Of a stretch of DNA of 64,000 nucleotides, positions 10,763 through 23,879 are shown in pieces. Positions within the stretch are counted from its first letter, which is position 1. Each line of letters opens with the position of its first letter. The position numbers and the translations under genes are program-made. The notes under the pieces are model-generated. The model worked only from the letters and a program-made list of their open reading frames with translations, did not search any database and was not told where the DNA came from. Source of the DNA: Daphnia carinata (lineage: Eukaryota > Arthropoda > Branchiopoda > Diplostraca > Daphniidae); assembly GCF_022539665.2 (NCBI RefSeq), contig NC_081333.1, forward strand, positions 9,050,971-9,114,970, read 5' to 3'.

Positions 10763-12975
10763 TAGGGATAAAAAAGGGAATTGTGTTTGTTTCATTAAGT
10801 TGGGCTGATATTTGTCTAATATACAATCAGCCAGATCACTGATGTATATGGTACAGCAATCTTCGGAACAATCCTGTGATGAAAAGCGTTAGGATTCAAA
10901 AAGTGAGAAATCAATGTTCATCCATAAGAGAGTGAATCTCTAGAACTGTTTAAAACATATTTTCATCATACACAACAGGAACAACCTTAATAGTTCATCA
11001 AATGCAAGATAATAGGTGGGCAATATAGTTTGAAAGTAAATAACATCATGCCAAATGAATATGCAAATTCTTTAAAACAACTGTATCTTTTGATGTTCAA
11101 TTTTGGTTTCAGCTTGATCCAAAAATTCGGAAGGCTCATTTGGCTTTGTCATTGTTTTTTTTTTTAAATCTGTGGATGCCTCTCATGCACGCGCTCACCT
11201 TTATTGTTGTTGTTGTTTTGAATTGTGATAGTACGGCGTAGTCTGCTATGAAAGAGGTTCACTGTTTTAAAATGGTACTTCAAGAAGCCAAATGCTTTTT
11301 CTTGAACATGTGCATTACAATTGCTATTTTTTTAATTTAAAAACTCAGTAATCGGAATTTTTTTGTATTATTAAAATTTAGCTATCAAGAATATTTGTTG
11401 ATATTCCGCCTATCCAAATTTGTTTGGCAACGATGCGTGCATTGCGATATCAATTTTTCGTGCTGCTAGAATAAGGCCTGATCTCCCAAGGTAATTTCCA
11501 AAGAAGCCTACGACAAACTCTCGCGGGAACCAGGACTTGCATCAAATTATGGTGGACTAGTTAATTCGTTAGCGACAACGATAGAAATTTCGGCATTATC
11601 TCCTGATCCTTCATTTATTTGTGGCTCCATTTACATTGTTTTGGAATGAACATACTAAATGATATATAACAGGTATTCTTATTAAGTATTTCAAACTAAC
11701 CACGCACGATATCTTTGACATGCACTATAATCGGCAATTCCACGAAACCACAAGTAGTGAGGTTAATCATTATAAGGCAATCGATGTATTCATCTTCGAA
11801 AATGTTTTTTCATTGGGCGAGCCTAACGAGTTTATTGTTGGTTATGAATAGGTAACTAAGCAGCAAGTAGGTTGCTCTGGTTTTCCATTTCAATACAAGA
11901 TTCAGTTTACGTGGTTTACCATATTTGCTAAGTAACTGAAGAAAAAAGAAAAACACTTACGTCAATTGGTTCTTATTCACGAGGTCAATGTTTCACTTCA
12001 TAAACAACTCAATGGTTTCAGGCTGATACTTCATGAATCTCAGCTGGAGTAACGTATACACACGACGAGTATATTTGATACATAAGCCACATTTCTTTGA
12101 GTGTTCGAGAAGCGTCGGACGTGATCGGATGGATGACGAGAAACTTACCAGGCTGCCGAAAGCTGCGCCACGAAAATATAAACGGTAGATTTTTTTAAGG
12201 TTATGTGAAAATATGCACGTGTCTTCACTTCAATCGTTTTCGATTGATTGTTTCAACTAGCTTAGCTGCCTGGCTAGCGTTTGTCATTGTGGTAGAGCGC
12301 TCACGTATCGTTTCGTGGTAACCAGCCAAAAACAGCTTTATAATTATAAATTTTTCAGATACGTCATATTTGGCTAAAAACGCGTAAGAAGATTTTAATT
12401 TCGAGCCGAAAACCTCTTAGACGTTTGCCTAAAATCCAGTTATAGTCTCATAGGCTATTAACGAATTTTCAGTAACTTTTAAGTTAGAGCGATCAAGCCG
12501 ATCATAGATGTCGTTGTCTAAGGGTAGGAATGTGAAAATGAAGTCAGAGAACGGCAGGCGTGTAACAGGCCTTCAAAGTATTTGCAATTGCAGCAGCCAT
12601 CCTTCCCTGAAAAAGCCGGAACCTTCCCGTACCCGCTTAGTATAAATTGAAACTTTGAGATGAAAGCACACGAAAAACGTCAGGGACGCCATGTTATTAG
12701 ATCTAAAAAGATCAGTATTTTTTGTGTTTATTGTTTTGGATTAACTTCACATTTCGATCCAGGCTAAATGGCAGTTTTTTCTTCCTCCCGCTCGTATCAA
12801 TAATATAATAGCCATAAAATTTGATAACAACCGATTCTCGCTTAATATACGGTCGAAGTGGATATAAGGTTCGAACGTTGACCATCTGCTCTTTATGTCA
12901 CATTATTTGCCTCCCGGAACCATGACATGCGGTTACCGTGTACCAATCAGAAAAAGCTGGTGAAAAAACTGTGAA
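10763..12975. other. Intergenic region, no confident gene
   Basis: AT-rich 2.2 kb between AGTPBP1 and BTAF1. Two things stand out. A 55-codon open frame on the plus strand at about 11488-11650 has protein-like composition (contains KEAYDKLSREPGL) but no recognised family. On the minus strand two consensus donors (GTAAGT near 12148 and near 11960) are separated by a plausible acceptor, which could mark a spliced transcript; its frames are not convincingly coding. The last few hundred bases should hold the BTAF1 promoter and 5' UTR; no TATA was identified. Confidence 0.4.
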
Positions 12976-15900
12976 ATGGAAACTAGGTACATTTTTTTGC
13001 ATATGCAAATGTGTTATTCATTTTTTTTTTCATTCAGAACATTCATGTTTTGTTAATTTTTGGGATGGGGTTCGTAGGTTGGACAGACTATTCCTCCTCC
13101 TGGATACTGGATCATCTGCCGTCACCAGAAAAGCTGCTGCCCAACAACTGGGTGAAGTTCAACGTCTACATCCTCATGAGCTGCCACTCTTGCTGAAAAA
13201 AATTTTTGTGCATCTGAAAAGTCCTTCTTGGGATACTCGAATTGCTGCCTCTCAAGCCATCAATGCTGTGATTTCTCATGTTCCTCAGTGGGACCCTCTT
13301 CCTATCCCTATCAAAACTGAGAGTGATGTCAGTTTACCAAGTGGAAAACTTGGCCAGCTTAAATTCAGTACATTTAGCATCAGCACTGTCTTGGCAAACC
13401 GCCACTTTTTAACAGCATCAGAGGGCAAAGAATTTGATGATGATGATTTTTTGTTGGCCGATCCAAAAGAGAGGTTAGCTCGTCAGCGTAAAGCACTGAA
13501 TGATAACCTTGGTCTTGAGCTAGCAGCCAAGTTAGGTATTGATACTGGAGAAATTGTCACTGCAGAGGATTTAACTGGGCAGCAGGAACATGCTGTAAAC
13601 GCCCCAGACATCTCATCTGAGACGCCACTTGACGATGAAGCTGAAAAACTGAAGAAACAACTTAGTTCCAGGGAAGCGAATAGAGCAAAACGAAAGGCCC
13701 GTCAAGGGGGAAAACAAAAATCTCTTGATGGGAGCCCTTCTGACGGGGCATCTAGTAGTAAGAAAATTAAAAAAGAAAAAGAAATAGAAATCGTCATTGA
13801 TAGCATACCAGATCCTGCTGGAACTTGGCCTGATTCTGCTCAAACGTGGCCGTTCGAAAGCTTTTGCGACCTTCTTGTCACTAAGCTTTTAAGTCCCTGT
13901 TGGGAGGTTAGTTAAACTTTAATTTTCGAGTTGAAATTGTACGCATAAGTGACCTACCTACCATTTTTTTTTATTGTTTTTGTCAGGTTAGGCATGGAGG
14001 AGGCACGGCATTACGAGAAATAATTCAATTACATGGCCGTGGATCGGGACGGACTACCCATCAGACCATGCCTGAAATGAAAGCAGCTCACGGCAGTTGG
14101 CTAGAAGATGTATCTTTGCGCCTACTTTGTGTCCTTGCATTAGATCGTTTCGGCGATTTCATTTCAGACCAAGTTATTGCACCTGTTCGGGAAACAACTG
14201 CCCAAGCTCTGGGCTCGCTAGCCAAGTTAATGGATACTGAGCAGGTCAAGTTAGTCGTCGCAGTTCTACTTCAGTTATTGGAGCAAACAGAATGGGAAAC
14301 ACGTCACGGTGGCCTGTTGGGCCTAAAGTACTTGATGGCGGCTCGACAGGATCTATCTCAACAACTATTACCCTTGGTCTACCCTAGCCTCTTTAAAGGG
14401 CTACAGGATGATGTAGACGATGTCAGCGCTGTAGCTGCTGCGGCTTTGGTACCTTTAGCCGACCCTCTAGTCAATCTTTTGCACCTGAATGAAATCGGCA
14501 CTTTGCTCAAGACGCTGTGGGACTCTCTTCTCGAACTAGACGAGCTGACAGCCTCAACTAGCTGTATCCTCACTCTGCTGTCATCTTTGATGGCCCGTTC
14601 GGAAACGGTGCCATGTTTACAACATCTTCCGTTAGTTGATTTGGTTCCACGACTATGGCCATTTCTTTCTCATTCCTCTACCAAGGTAGAAGCTTTTCCT
14701 TCTCATAAGCGCAACTTTTTTTACTTCCTTTTTTCATTATTTTGTCGTAGGTTCGCCATTCGACGCTAAAGACGTTGGAAACTTTGTTGATTCTTGGCCA
14801 TACTACCGAGTGGATGGAAGGGCTAGCATCTGACCTCCTCCGCCATGTATTCCAGCGGGCAATGCTAGAACATCAGCAAGAAATACTCGAGCATATAGAA
14901 AAGCTGTGGGGTCTGCTTATAAGACGACTACCCCTTCAAATTTTACTTCCCTCTGCTTGTCCTTGCGTGGCTACATGGCTTTGCATGATGATGCAGCCTT
15001 CACGTCTACCATTCGATCCATCTATTTTGATATTTCCACCTGTTCGCAAAGAACCGAGTGAAAGTCGACGTCGAAGTACTAGCGGACCTCTTGGAGATGC
15101 CTCTCCCGTCGAAACAAAATATTTTATAGCAGGAACAGACCATGTCTATGAAAATGCCCTTCAGCGAGAAAAGGCGGTCACCAGAGCCCGTTGTCTGGCC
15201 GCATCTCTGTTGGGTTTACTCTCAGAATTTCTTGTTCAAGTGATGCCTGGATTGACCTACTCGGCCGACATGGAGTCACCAGTGGAATGTTACGCCAAAT
15301 TACTGCTAGTCCATTTAAACAGCCGTTCAGCGATCCAGCGTACTGCGGTTGCAATGGTAATGGCCGAGTGGGGTGAGAGATGTGCAGCAGTCACACCACC
15401 GACTGTTTTAGTCGACCGGCTTCATCTTACTTTGACCGAAAGCATATATTATGATGAAATTGGTGTCGCATATGCTCGTTTGTTGCACGACGCCAGAGAT
15501 TTCATCGCCACACTTAGGGTAAGAACTCATGTTCAGCATCGTGTTTCATTCTACTCATTCATACGTGTTATATTTCACAGCACTACAGGTTGGATGTCGA
15601 GTCCGCTTTCCCGTCTGCCAACGCCAGTTTCTTAACACCAGAGCAAATCCAATCACTAACGGGTCCGATAACAGTTCAGCTCTTAACTAACTCTAAGCTA
15701 AAGAGTAAAATCACTGAAATGCTGGAAGATAGGAGAAAATCTTTATCGAGTGCCTGTTTACAGGTTGGTATATTCCTTGTTTCGATACTCCCAATGTTTT
15801 AGTGTAGTACAATTTATTATTTAGTAATTTTTTTTTATTTGTGAATTTTTTTATTTTTAGGTGTCGACCGATCAAAACAAGTTAAACAACACTACTCTGT

Positions 15901-18900
15901 CAGCACTAGCACGAGCAGTCGTGGGTTTTCGTATTTTACCCGTACACACAGTGAATCCAGTGGTCAAGCCCTTAATGGATTCAATCAAAATGGAAGATAA
16001 TGAACAACTGCAAGAATCTGCCGCTCGATCCTTAGCGCGTCTTCTGGAGCTTTGTCAATTTAGAAATCCCTGCCCCAACAACAAAATTTTGAAGAATTCG
16101 TGCAATTTTCTTTGTGCTGATCCAGAAATCACGCCGAAGGTAAACACAGAAGAAATGGATGGCATTTTGATGCTGATACAGCAACAGCGATTAGCCGAAA
16201 AAAGTACTGGAGGTAAAAAATCTCAGATTGATGGAGATATCGCCGGCACACGTGCGATAGAAATTCAGCGAAGAGGAGCTGTGCATGTGCTAAAATCAGT
16301 GGCATCCTATTTTGGAGCTGAAATGCCACAAAAAGTGCCCTATCTTTGGGACTCAATAATGAGCATACAGGCCGTTGAAGAAAACGGTCAAAACGATGCG
16401 GCTGGGTGAGTGCTGAGTTTTTTTTTTTTACTTCTTATTGTTACGACTTACTTCTAACTTTCATCGTTTTTTTTTAAACATAGAATCTCTAAAGCAGAAG
16501 ATTTAATCCAGTGCTTACAGATCCTGGAGGTTATAGTGTCTTCCGTTCATGCTTCCTTACATGTGCAAGTTCTCGATTTGCTACCGACGTTGTGCGATCT
16601 TTTGGAGCACAATTTAAGAGCTGTTCGTCATATGGCGAGCAGGGGACTGGCTGCGCTCGGAGCTGTTGATGGCGACCATGTCCTCACAATTGTGGTGGAA
16701 AAAGTCATACCAATGTTGGGTGCCATTGACCGGGAACAAATGCGGCAGGGAGCAATCGAAGCCGTAGCCTGTTTGGTTGAACAAATGGGAATGAATATCA
16801 TACCGTTTATTGTCCTCTTGGTCATTCCTGTCCTCGGTCGTATGAGCGATACAAACCAGTCTGTCCGATTGGTGGCCACTCAGTCATTTGCGACATTAAT
16901 TAGGCTCATGCCTCTTGAAGGAGGAGTACCGGATCCACCCGCCCTTAGTCCAGAGTTAGCAGAAAAGAAGGTTCAGCAGCGTCGATTTCTGGAGCAACTC
17001 TTTGATCCTAAAAAACTGGAAAACTACAAGGTTTTTTATGTTTCTTATTTTCTTCATTTCTTTTCTCATTTAGTGTTTCCATTTTGGAATGCTTTCCTAT
17101 CTGATGTAACATAGTATTAATTCTTCTATATCTTACAATAGATCCCTGTTACCATAAATGCGGAGTTGCGCTGTTATCAACAGGACGGTGTTAATTGGTT
17201 AGCATTCCTAAACAAATATGGATTGCATGGCATTCTGTGTGATGACATGGGACTCGGCAAGACCCTTCAAACCATCTGTATCATTGCTTCTGACCATCAT
17301 CAGCGAAAAGTTGACTTTGAACTTACTCGGAATCCATCTTCGGTGGCTTTGCCATCTATCGTCATATGTCCTCCTACTCTAACGGGTCATTGGATGGATG
17401 AAGTGGAGAAATTCGTGTCAGCTGATATGTTGAATCCTTTGCACTACACTGGACCTCCATCCGAGAGAATGCGTATTCGCAATAGAGCATCTCACCATAA
17501 TCTCATCATTGCCTCGTACGACATCGTTAGGAACGACCTAGATTTTTTCAGTTCTATACGCTGGAACTTTTGCGTTTTGGATGAAGGTCATGTCATAAAG
17601 AACGGCAAAACAAAGCTATCCAAAGCAATAAAACAATTGATTGCGAATCATCGTTTGATTCTATCTGGAACGCCAATTCAGAATAATGTCCTTGAACTAT
17701 GGTCCCTTTTCGACTTCTTAATACCTGGTTTCTTGGGAAGCGAAAAGCAGTTCCAGGTTTGTTTTACCTTGTATACATTTTCCTTCGCGTAAGGGATTAA
17801 AATTTATTTGATTGTTTATTAGGCTCGTTACAGTAAACCAATCTTGGCTAGTCGGGATGCGAAAGCCTCCTCAAAAGAACAGGAGAACGGAGTTCTAGCC
17901 ATGGAGTCGCTCCATCGCCAGACTCTACCTTTCCTTCTGCGGCGAATGAAGGAAGACGTCCTGAAGGATCTCCCACCTAAAATTACTCAAGACTACTATT
18001 GTGATTTGAGTCCACTTCAAGTTAAGCTTTATGAAGATTTCTCAAAGAAGCACGCAGAAATGAATCAATCAAGCCAGACATCAGGTGCTACACCTGCTCA
18101 TGCGCACATTTTCCAGGTATGATATTTTCTTTACTCAGCTTCACGTGTGCCATCATACGTTTAAATTTTAACGTGTTGGTTTCAGGCATTACAATACCTT
18201 CGCAAAGTCTGCAACCACCCGAAGCTTGTACTGACACCAAAGCATCCTCAGTTTGAAGTCTTTAACCAGCAACTTAAGGATCAAAAGAGCAACCTTTCTG
18301 ACTTGCAGCACGCTAGCAAGCTACTAGCTTTGAAACAATTGCTACTTGATTGCGGCATAGGATTGGATACCGCAAATGGACCCGTTGATTCTTCGGATGC
18401 TGGCGGCAGCGTAGTTTCTATCCACAGAGCTTTAATTTTCTGTCAACTTCGGTCTATGATTGATATAATTGAAAACGACTTACTCAAAACACACATGAAA
18501 TCCGTGTCTTACCTTCGCCTAGATGGAAGCATTGTCGCAGGTAATAATATATTTTCAGGTCCACTCCTTTCAACTTTATACATCGAAAAACGTTTTTTCT
18601 GATCAAGGTGCGCGACAAGGTGTTGTCAAACGTTTCAACGAAGATCCATCCATTGACGTGCTTCTACTAACAACGCAAGTTGGTGGTCTGGGTCTTAATT
18701 TGACCGGGGCCGATACGGTAATTTTTGTCGAACATGATTGGAACCCAATGAAAGATCTTCAAGCCATGGACCGTGCCCACAGGATCGGGCAAAAGAAGGT
18801 GGTTAATGTATATCGTCTGATCACCAGAGGAACATTAGAAGAAAAAATCATGGGGTTAGAAAATTTTTGTTTTGATTTCAACTTCATGGTAATTCATAAT

Positions 18901-19273
18901 TTTTTCCCAATGATTTCCATAGGTTGCAAAAATTTAAGCTGCAAACCGCCAATACCATCATCAGCACAGAAAATGCAAGTCTTCAATCAATGGGGACTGA
19001 ACAGGTAACTGGGAAACCATTCCCAATATTTGACCTCAAATTATTATACAACAATTTTCTCTTCTTTAGTTACTTGATATTTTTACGCTGGACGGTGGCA
19101 AAGCTTCCAAAAACAACAAAAGACCGTCTAGCAGTGAACCGGAAAATGCTTCTGGCCTTCCTGCTGGTTTCCGAGTAGCTTTGGAATCCTTACCGGAATT
19201 ATGGAGCGAAGAAAACTATGAGAACGAGTATAATCTTGATTCTTTTATTTCGACATTGAATCAAATTAAATAA
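12976..19273 (+). CDS. BTAF1: TATA-binding protein-associated factor 172 (BTAF1/Mot1), SNF2 ATPase
   Basis: BTAF1/Mot1 uses ATP to strip TBP from DNA in the nucleus. Thirteen exons join in frame to 1,792 residues (human about 1,849): 12976-12986, 13078-13906, 13987-14685, 14751-15518, 15581-15763, 15861-16405, 16484-17030, 17142-17756, 17823-18116, 18186-18540, 18608-18854, 18923-19004, 19070-19273. The N-terminus [15 protein letters not shown] matches the family; the first coding exon is only 11 nt. HEAT repeats fill the N-terminal two thirds. The SNF2 ATPase has DDMGLGKT (Walker A, residues about 1228-1235), DEGH (about 1341-1344) and SGTPIQNN; the helicase C half has QVGGLGLNL and MDRAHRIGQ. 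The C-terminus ([16 protein letters not shown]) also fits BTAF1. A lysine-rich loop near residue 245 is low complexity. All catalytic motifs are intact. Confidence 0.97.
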
Positions 19274-19430
19274 GTTTTTGTTTTTGATCGTAACAACTAA
19301 ATTACGTGTTTCCCCTCGGGTCCTTTCCCCTCTCTTTACTCAGCCGTATTGGTAAAATCAAAACCTTCCGTATTTTGTCTGAGTTTGGAATTTCACAAAC
19401 CAGTTTACCGATCTGTATTCCTGGAATAGC

Positions 19431-19436
19431 AATAAA
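19431..19436 (+). terminator. Poly(A) signal AATAAA, BTAF1
   Basis: AATAAA 158 bases after the BTAF1 stop codon. Confidence 0.6.
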
Positions 19437-19650
19437 GTGATTTTCCGGAAGATGCATAAGTTACTTGTTTTTAGCCGAAACTACCAATCAGCTAAGAATA
19501 GGCCAAAGCATCCTACATCAATTTGCAAGTTTGTATTTGATTATATACATTTATTTATTTATTTTGTTTTCATTTATTTATTTTTGCCTTTTGTTGGTTT
19601 TTTATTCTAGGAAAAAGTTGCGGTTGTCGTGCCAACAGCTTAGTAAGCTC

Positions 19651-19969
19651 ATGGATTTTTTTTTCGGTTGTACATTTAAGAGGTCATTGGCCAGGTAAGT
19701 GAATTACTATCCTGCGCTCCTTAGCCACACATAGACAAGTGTTACTGGTCACCGCATAGAGGTAGTTATGCAATAAGGTATCGAGACGTTCATCGAAATA
19801 CTTTAACTGATTTGGTTGCAACTGTTTTCTTATTTCGTGTAGGTTGAACCACAGGCTATTGTTACCATCTCACGCGTGGATACCCTATATGCGCACTTTA
19901 GGAGTGCTTCGAATAGCCGATTGCATAGTCAATTTTATTATTGCTATGTACACAATACGTGTAGTGTAG
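19651..19969 (+). CDS. Possible small two-exon gene, unknown
   Basis: Exons 19651-19694 and 19843-19969 are joined by a strong donor (AG|GTAAGT) and an acceptor after a pyrimidine-rich tract, giving 56 residues that start MDFFFGCTFKRSLAR and end in a hydrophobic segment (IADCIVNFIIAMY), perhaps one membrane helix. The frame stays open upstream to about 19615 after another acceptor, but no ATG was found there. It matches no family I recognise. It may be an upstream exon pair of the gustatory receptor transcript or a non-coding spliced RNA. Confidence 0.25.
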
Positions 19970-20343
19970 GAGATTCCAACGAAACTCTTTCATCGGACTG
20001 CTGCTCACATATGGCTTCGCATTGTGAAGAAACGATTTCTGCATACCTTTTCCAGTACAACAGTAAACGATAAAAGGACAAAAATATTGGATAGAACGAT
20101 CGCAGCCATCAGGGTCTTATTACAACAAAGCCATCTCCAAGCAACCGTAAGTGGTTTCTTAATGATATACGTTCGCGTTTTATGTTGATATATGTTTTCT
20201 TCTCTTGCTGATAAGAGATAACTTATAACGGTCTCTGCGGCAAGGTGCACGGAATGAAAATTATTGCTATTGAGTTGTTATGGCAACCCCATTTGGTGAT
20301 CGGTCCGCAAACTGGCGCGCAGTTTAACGCACCTTCTTTCTCG

Positions 20344-20378
20344 ATAAATAGGGGCTGGCAGTCACTTTAAGGTCAGTC
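20344..20378 (+). promoter_or_regulatory. TATA box and initiator of gustatory receptor gene
   Basis: ATAAATA at 20344-20350 is followed by TCAGTC at 20373-20378, the arthropod initiator, with 31 bases between the TATA start and the initiator A. The receptor start codon lies about 70 bases downstream. Confidence 0.7.
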
Positions 20379-20446
20379 GATTTCCTGTAGGCTTATACCG
20401 CGTTTTGCATCAGGACTTCGCCATTTTAGCAATAACTCCAACAGCA

Positions 20447-21936
20447 ATGATTCACCCGAAACCAAGCATTCCGGTATATCAAGATGTTATGTTCTTGTTT
20501 CGATTTATTTCGTTTACAGGGGCTTCGACTTTCGTTCCTTATGGGGAAGGAATCCGAAACCCTCGAATATCTACAGTGTTGCTCAGGATACTTCAACAGG
20601 TTACTTGTCTGGCTATTTTCTTGCTGCTCTTAGGCATGTCCGTTTTTGAAATCATTCAATTCGTTACTGTAATCGTGAAAATGAAAAATATCGGCGAAGT
20701 CATTCCAAATATAATATGGATAACCTCCTTTCCCCTTGCTATGGGCGCCCAAGTTTTTTACACCTTCCAGAGGCCCAAGCTTTTAAGATTCTTTGAGAAC
20801 TGGCAAGATATTCATACATTGTATCCGGAAAGCCAAGATAACTGCACTGAAAGACAGACTCGCTCAAGGATGTACCTCATCTACTTGTTAACGTTCGTAA
20901 ACCCCTTCATCCAAATTGCATATTTCTATTGGTATTTAGATTGTTATATGTTTTAACAGAGTCTGCACATCGATTGCAACGGTGATGGTACTCATCTTGG
21001 ATTTTCCTATTCTGCCGTTTCTACCGTCAACATACGAGCCCTTAGCAGCCATCCCCTTGCACACGAACAGCTTGTATCTCACCTGCTCTCTGTTTGGTGT
21101 TACTCTTTTCTACGCCTGGAACCTTTCTGCTGCGTCAGATCTTGTTCCGTCAATGATTTACTTCCATCTTGCTCTGGCTTTGGAGAAGACAAGCAAATTT
21201 CTCAAAGAACCACCAAATTCCATTGAAGCTCAGACGTTAGAACACAATTGCAAGAATCTAGAAGTAACCGAAACCAACTTTAATACTCGTACTGTCGGCA
21301 AGATATCTCATGAAGGAAATCAGCAAATTTGGCAGAAATCGTGGCTCTATTACGAAGCTATACGCAAACTGATTAATGAAAGCAACTCCCGATTTGGGTC
21401 GATGCTCCTTCTCAATCATGGAGCCATGTTCTTCGTAGCAAGTTCCAACGTTTTTAGCATCCTGCGATGGTACATTAGTATGCTTATTAGAAAATTGTTG
21501 AGATAAAATAATGCCAGTGTTATTCGACAGGTATCGAGGAATGTCATGGCTTTTGCTTCTCGTCAATGGAATGAACGCTGCTGCAACAATTCTTCGCTTT
21601 ATCACCACGATTCTCCTATGCAGTCGATTGTATACTGCTGGCGAACATCTTCAGTCCAACATTTGCCGTTTTCTAGCCCAAACATGGTTCCGTTTAAAAC
21701 CAGACGAGAGGCAGTTTTTCACGGCTTTTTTGGTGCGTGTACAGGATGATGGAATTGTAGCCTCTCCCCTTGGATTGTACCCCATCCGGCCGTCAATGCT
21801 TTTAGCTTTGCTGTCTTTAATGGTAACTTATCTCATCGTCTTACTACAGTCTTCTGAAATCTCCACGTTCTCGGAATATGGAAATTTCACGGGGCTAATT
21901 ACGGGTACCCGTTTTTATACTCCGCTTCTCGGTTAA
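20447..21936 (+). CDS. Gustatory receptor, seven-transmembrane chemoreceptor
   Basis: Three exons (20447-20886, 20960-21469, 21531-21936) join in frame to 451 residues. Several hydrophobic segments fit the seven-helix plan of arthropod gustatory receptors, which are ligand-gated cation channels in the membrane of chemosensory neurons. The last helix contains TYLIVLLQSSE, matching the family signature TY-five hydrophobics-Q, though the usual following F is replaced by S. The last exon holds the typical C-terminal pair of helices after a conserved phase (CGATG|GT...AG|GTATCG). The first intron was placed at TT|GTTAAC because the nearer GTATTT donor would give a 28-base intron and a stop codon. 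The ATG at 20447 is the first in frame after the promoter. The family is well supported; the ligand cannot be inferred. Confidence 0.85.
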
Positions 21937-22640
21937 ACGTAAAAGGAACTGAAAGATTTCCTTGATTCTGTGGTTTTTAGATAACTATTTTGCTTGAAGT
22001 CGTTGTGAGCAACGCATTATTGAATTTGTCTGGGAAAATTATTGGGTTATTGTCTATATCGATTAACTCGTCATAAAAACTGAAACTTCAGATCGTTACG
22101 CTTAACCCAAGGCTATTTCGTTTGTAAAAAGTTTGTACTCATAAGATAATACTTGAATCAGATTGAAGCCTTATGACAGGTTTCACCCGGTATTTTGAGA
22201 CAAATGGAGCCACAAATGATATTATATCCTTGTTTTAGCATTTTCTGAGGCCACGCATAGCAGTCTAGTCTTAAATGGGTACATTAGAAATTGTTGTTTA
22301 CGTAGGCTAAAATATATATTCTTTTTATTCGCTCTAAAACTTATATCCCAAAGAGTTCTAGTCTTCTTTTGAATGAATGAGTAGAAATTACCATGGTCGT
22401 ATAAATGATGTGATCAATCAACTAAAGCTGTATGCCACAAAGCAATAATCGATAGCACTTATAGGAATAAATAGGGGCGCTGTCAAAATTGCACGAAATC
22501 AACCGGTTTAATAGCACATACACACGCCACAGAGTTCTTCCAAACATTATATTTTTTATCTAATGTGAAACGCACATTAAATGAAGTGGTTTTTGCTTGA
22601 ACGTCAATTACGAAACTTATTAGTACTTAACACGTGGGTA
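21937..22640. other. Intergenic region between gustatory receptor and RPABC1
   Basis: No coding frame of interest. It holds the converging 3' UTRs; TTTATT at 22324-22329 is AATAAA for the minus-strand RPABC1 transcript. An ATAAATAGGGGC element near 22466 resembles the receptor TATA region but no initiator or gene follows it. Confidence 0.5.
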
Positions 22641-23506
<866 letters not shown>

Positions 23507-23879
23507 GTTAAGGACCTTATAACTTTTTTTAGTAATTAAGTATTAAACAAATTCTAGCACGTGCTACAGTAATGTTTCTTTTTCGAAATCCAGATGCCCA
23601 TCAACCAAGCAATCCTACAAAACCGTGTAGTATCGGCTGCTCTACCGCCACCCACCAGGCAACAACTTCTACACATACATCCATTCCCCAGGCGGTAAAA
23701 TTGTCTCGAGGACGATTCTTTACGGTTTACTATTCTTAGCACGCGATTCAGAGTGGAAAGGCCACCTAGTGACTATCAGAATATACCTGATAAGGTTTTT
23801 CCAAAGTTTGACAGATTACAGGAGTGAATGGCTTTTACCTTTCCTTTCTAGAGACATTAATTATAAAATAACCATAGTA

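Noticed and set aside
12260-12340. tRNA-like fragment GTGGTAGAGCGCTC
   Set aside because: Only a D-arm resemblance; no anticodon or T arm can be formed.
20932-20959. 28-base intron in the gustatory receptor
   Set aside because: Below plausible intron size and creates a TGA at the junction; donor at 20887 fits.
22461-22500. ATAAATAGGGGC element like the receptor TATA region
   Set aside because: No initiator and no gene follows; probably chance or a promoter remnant.
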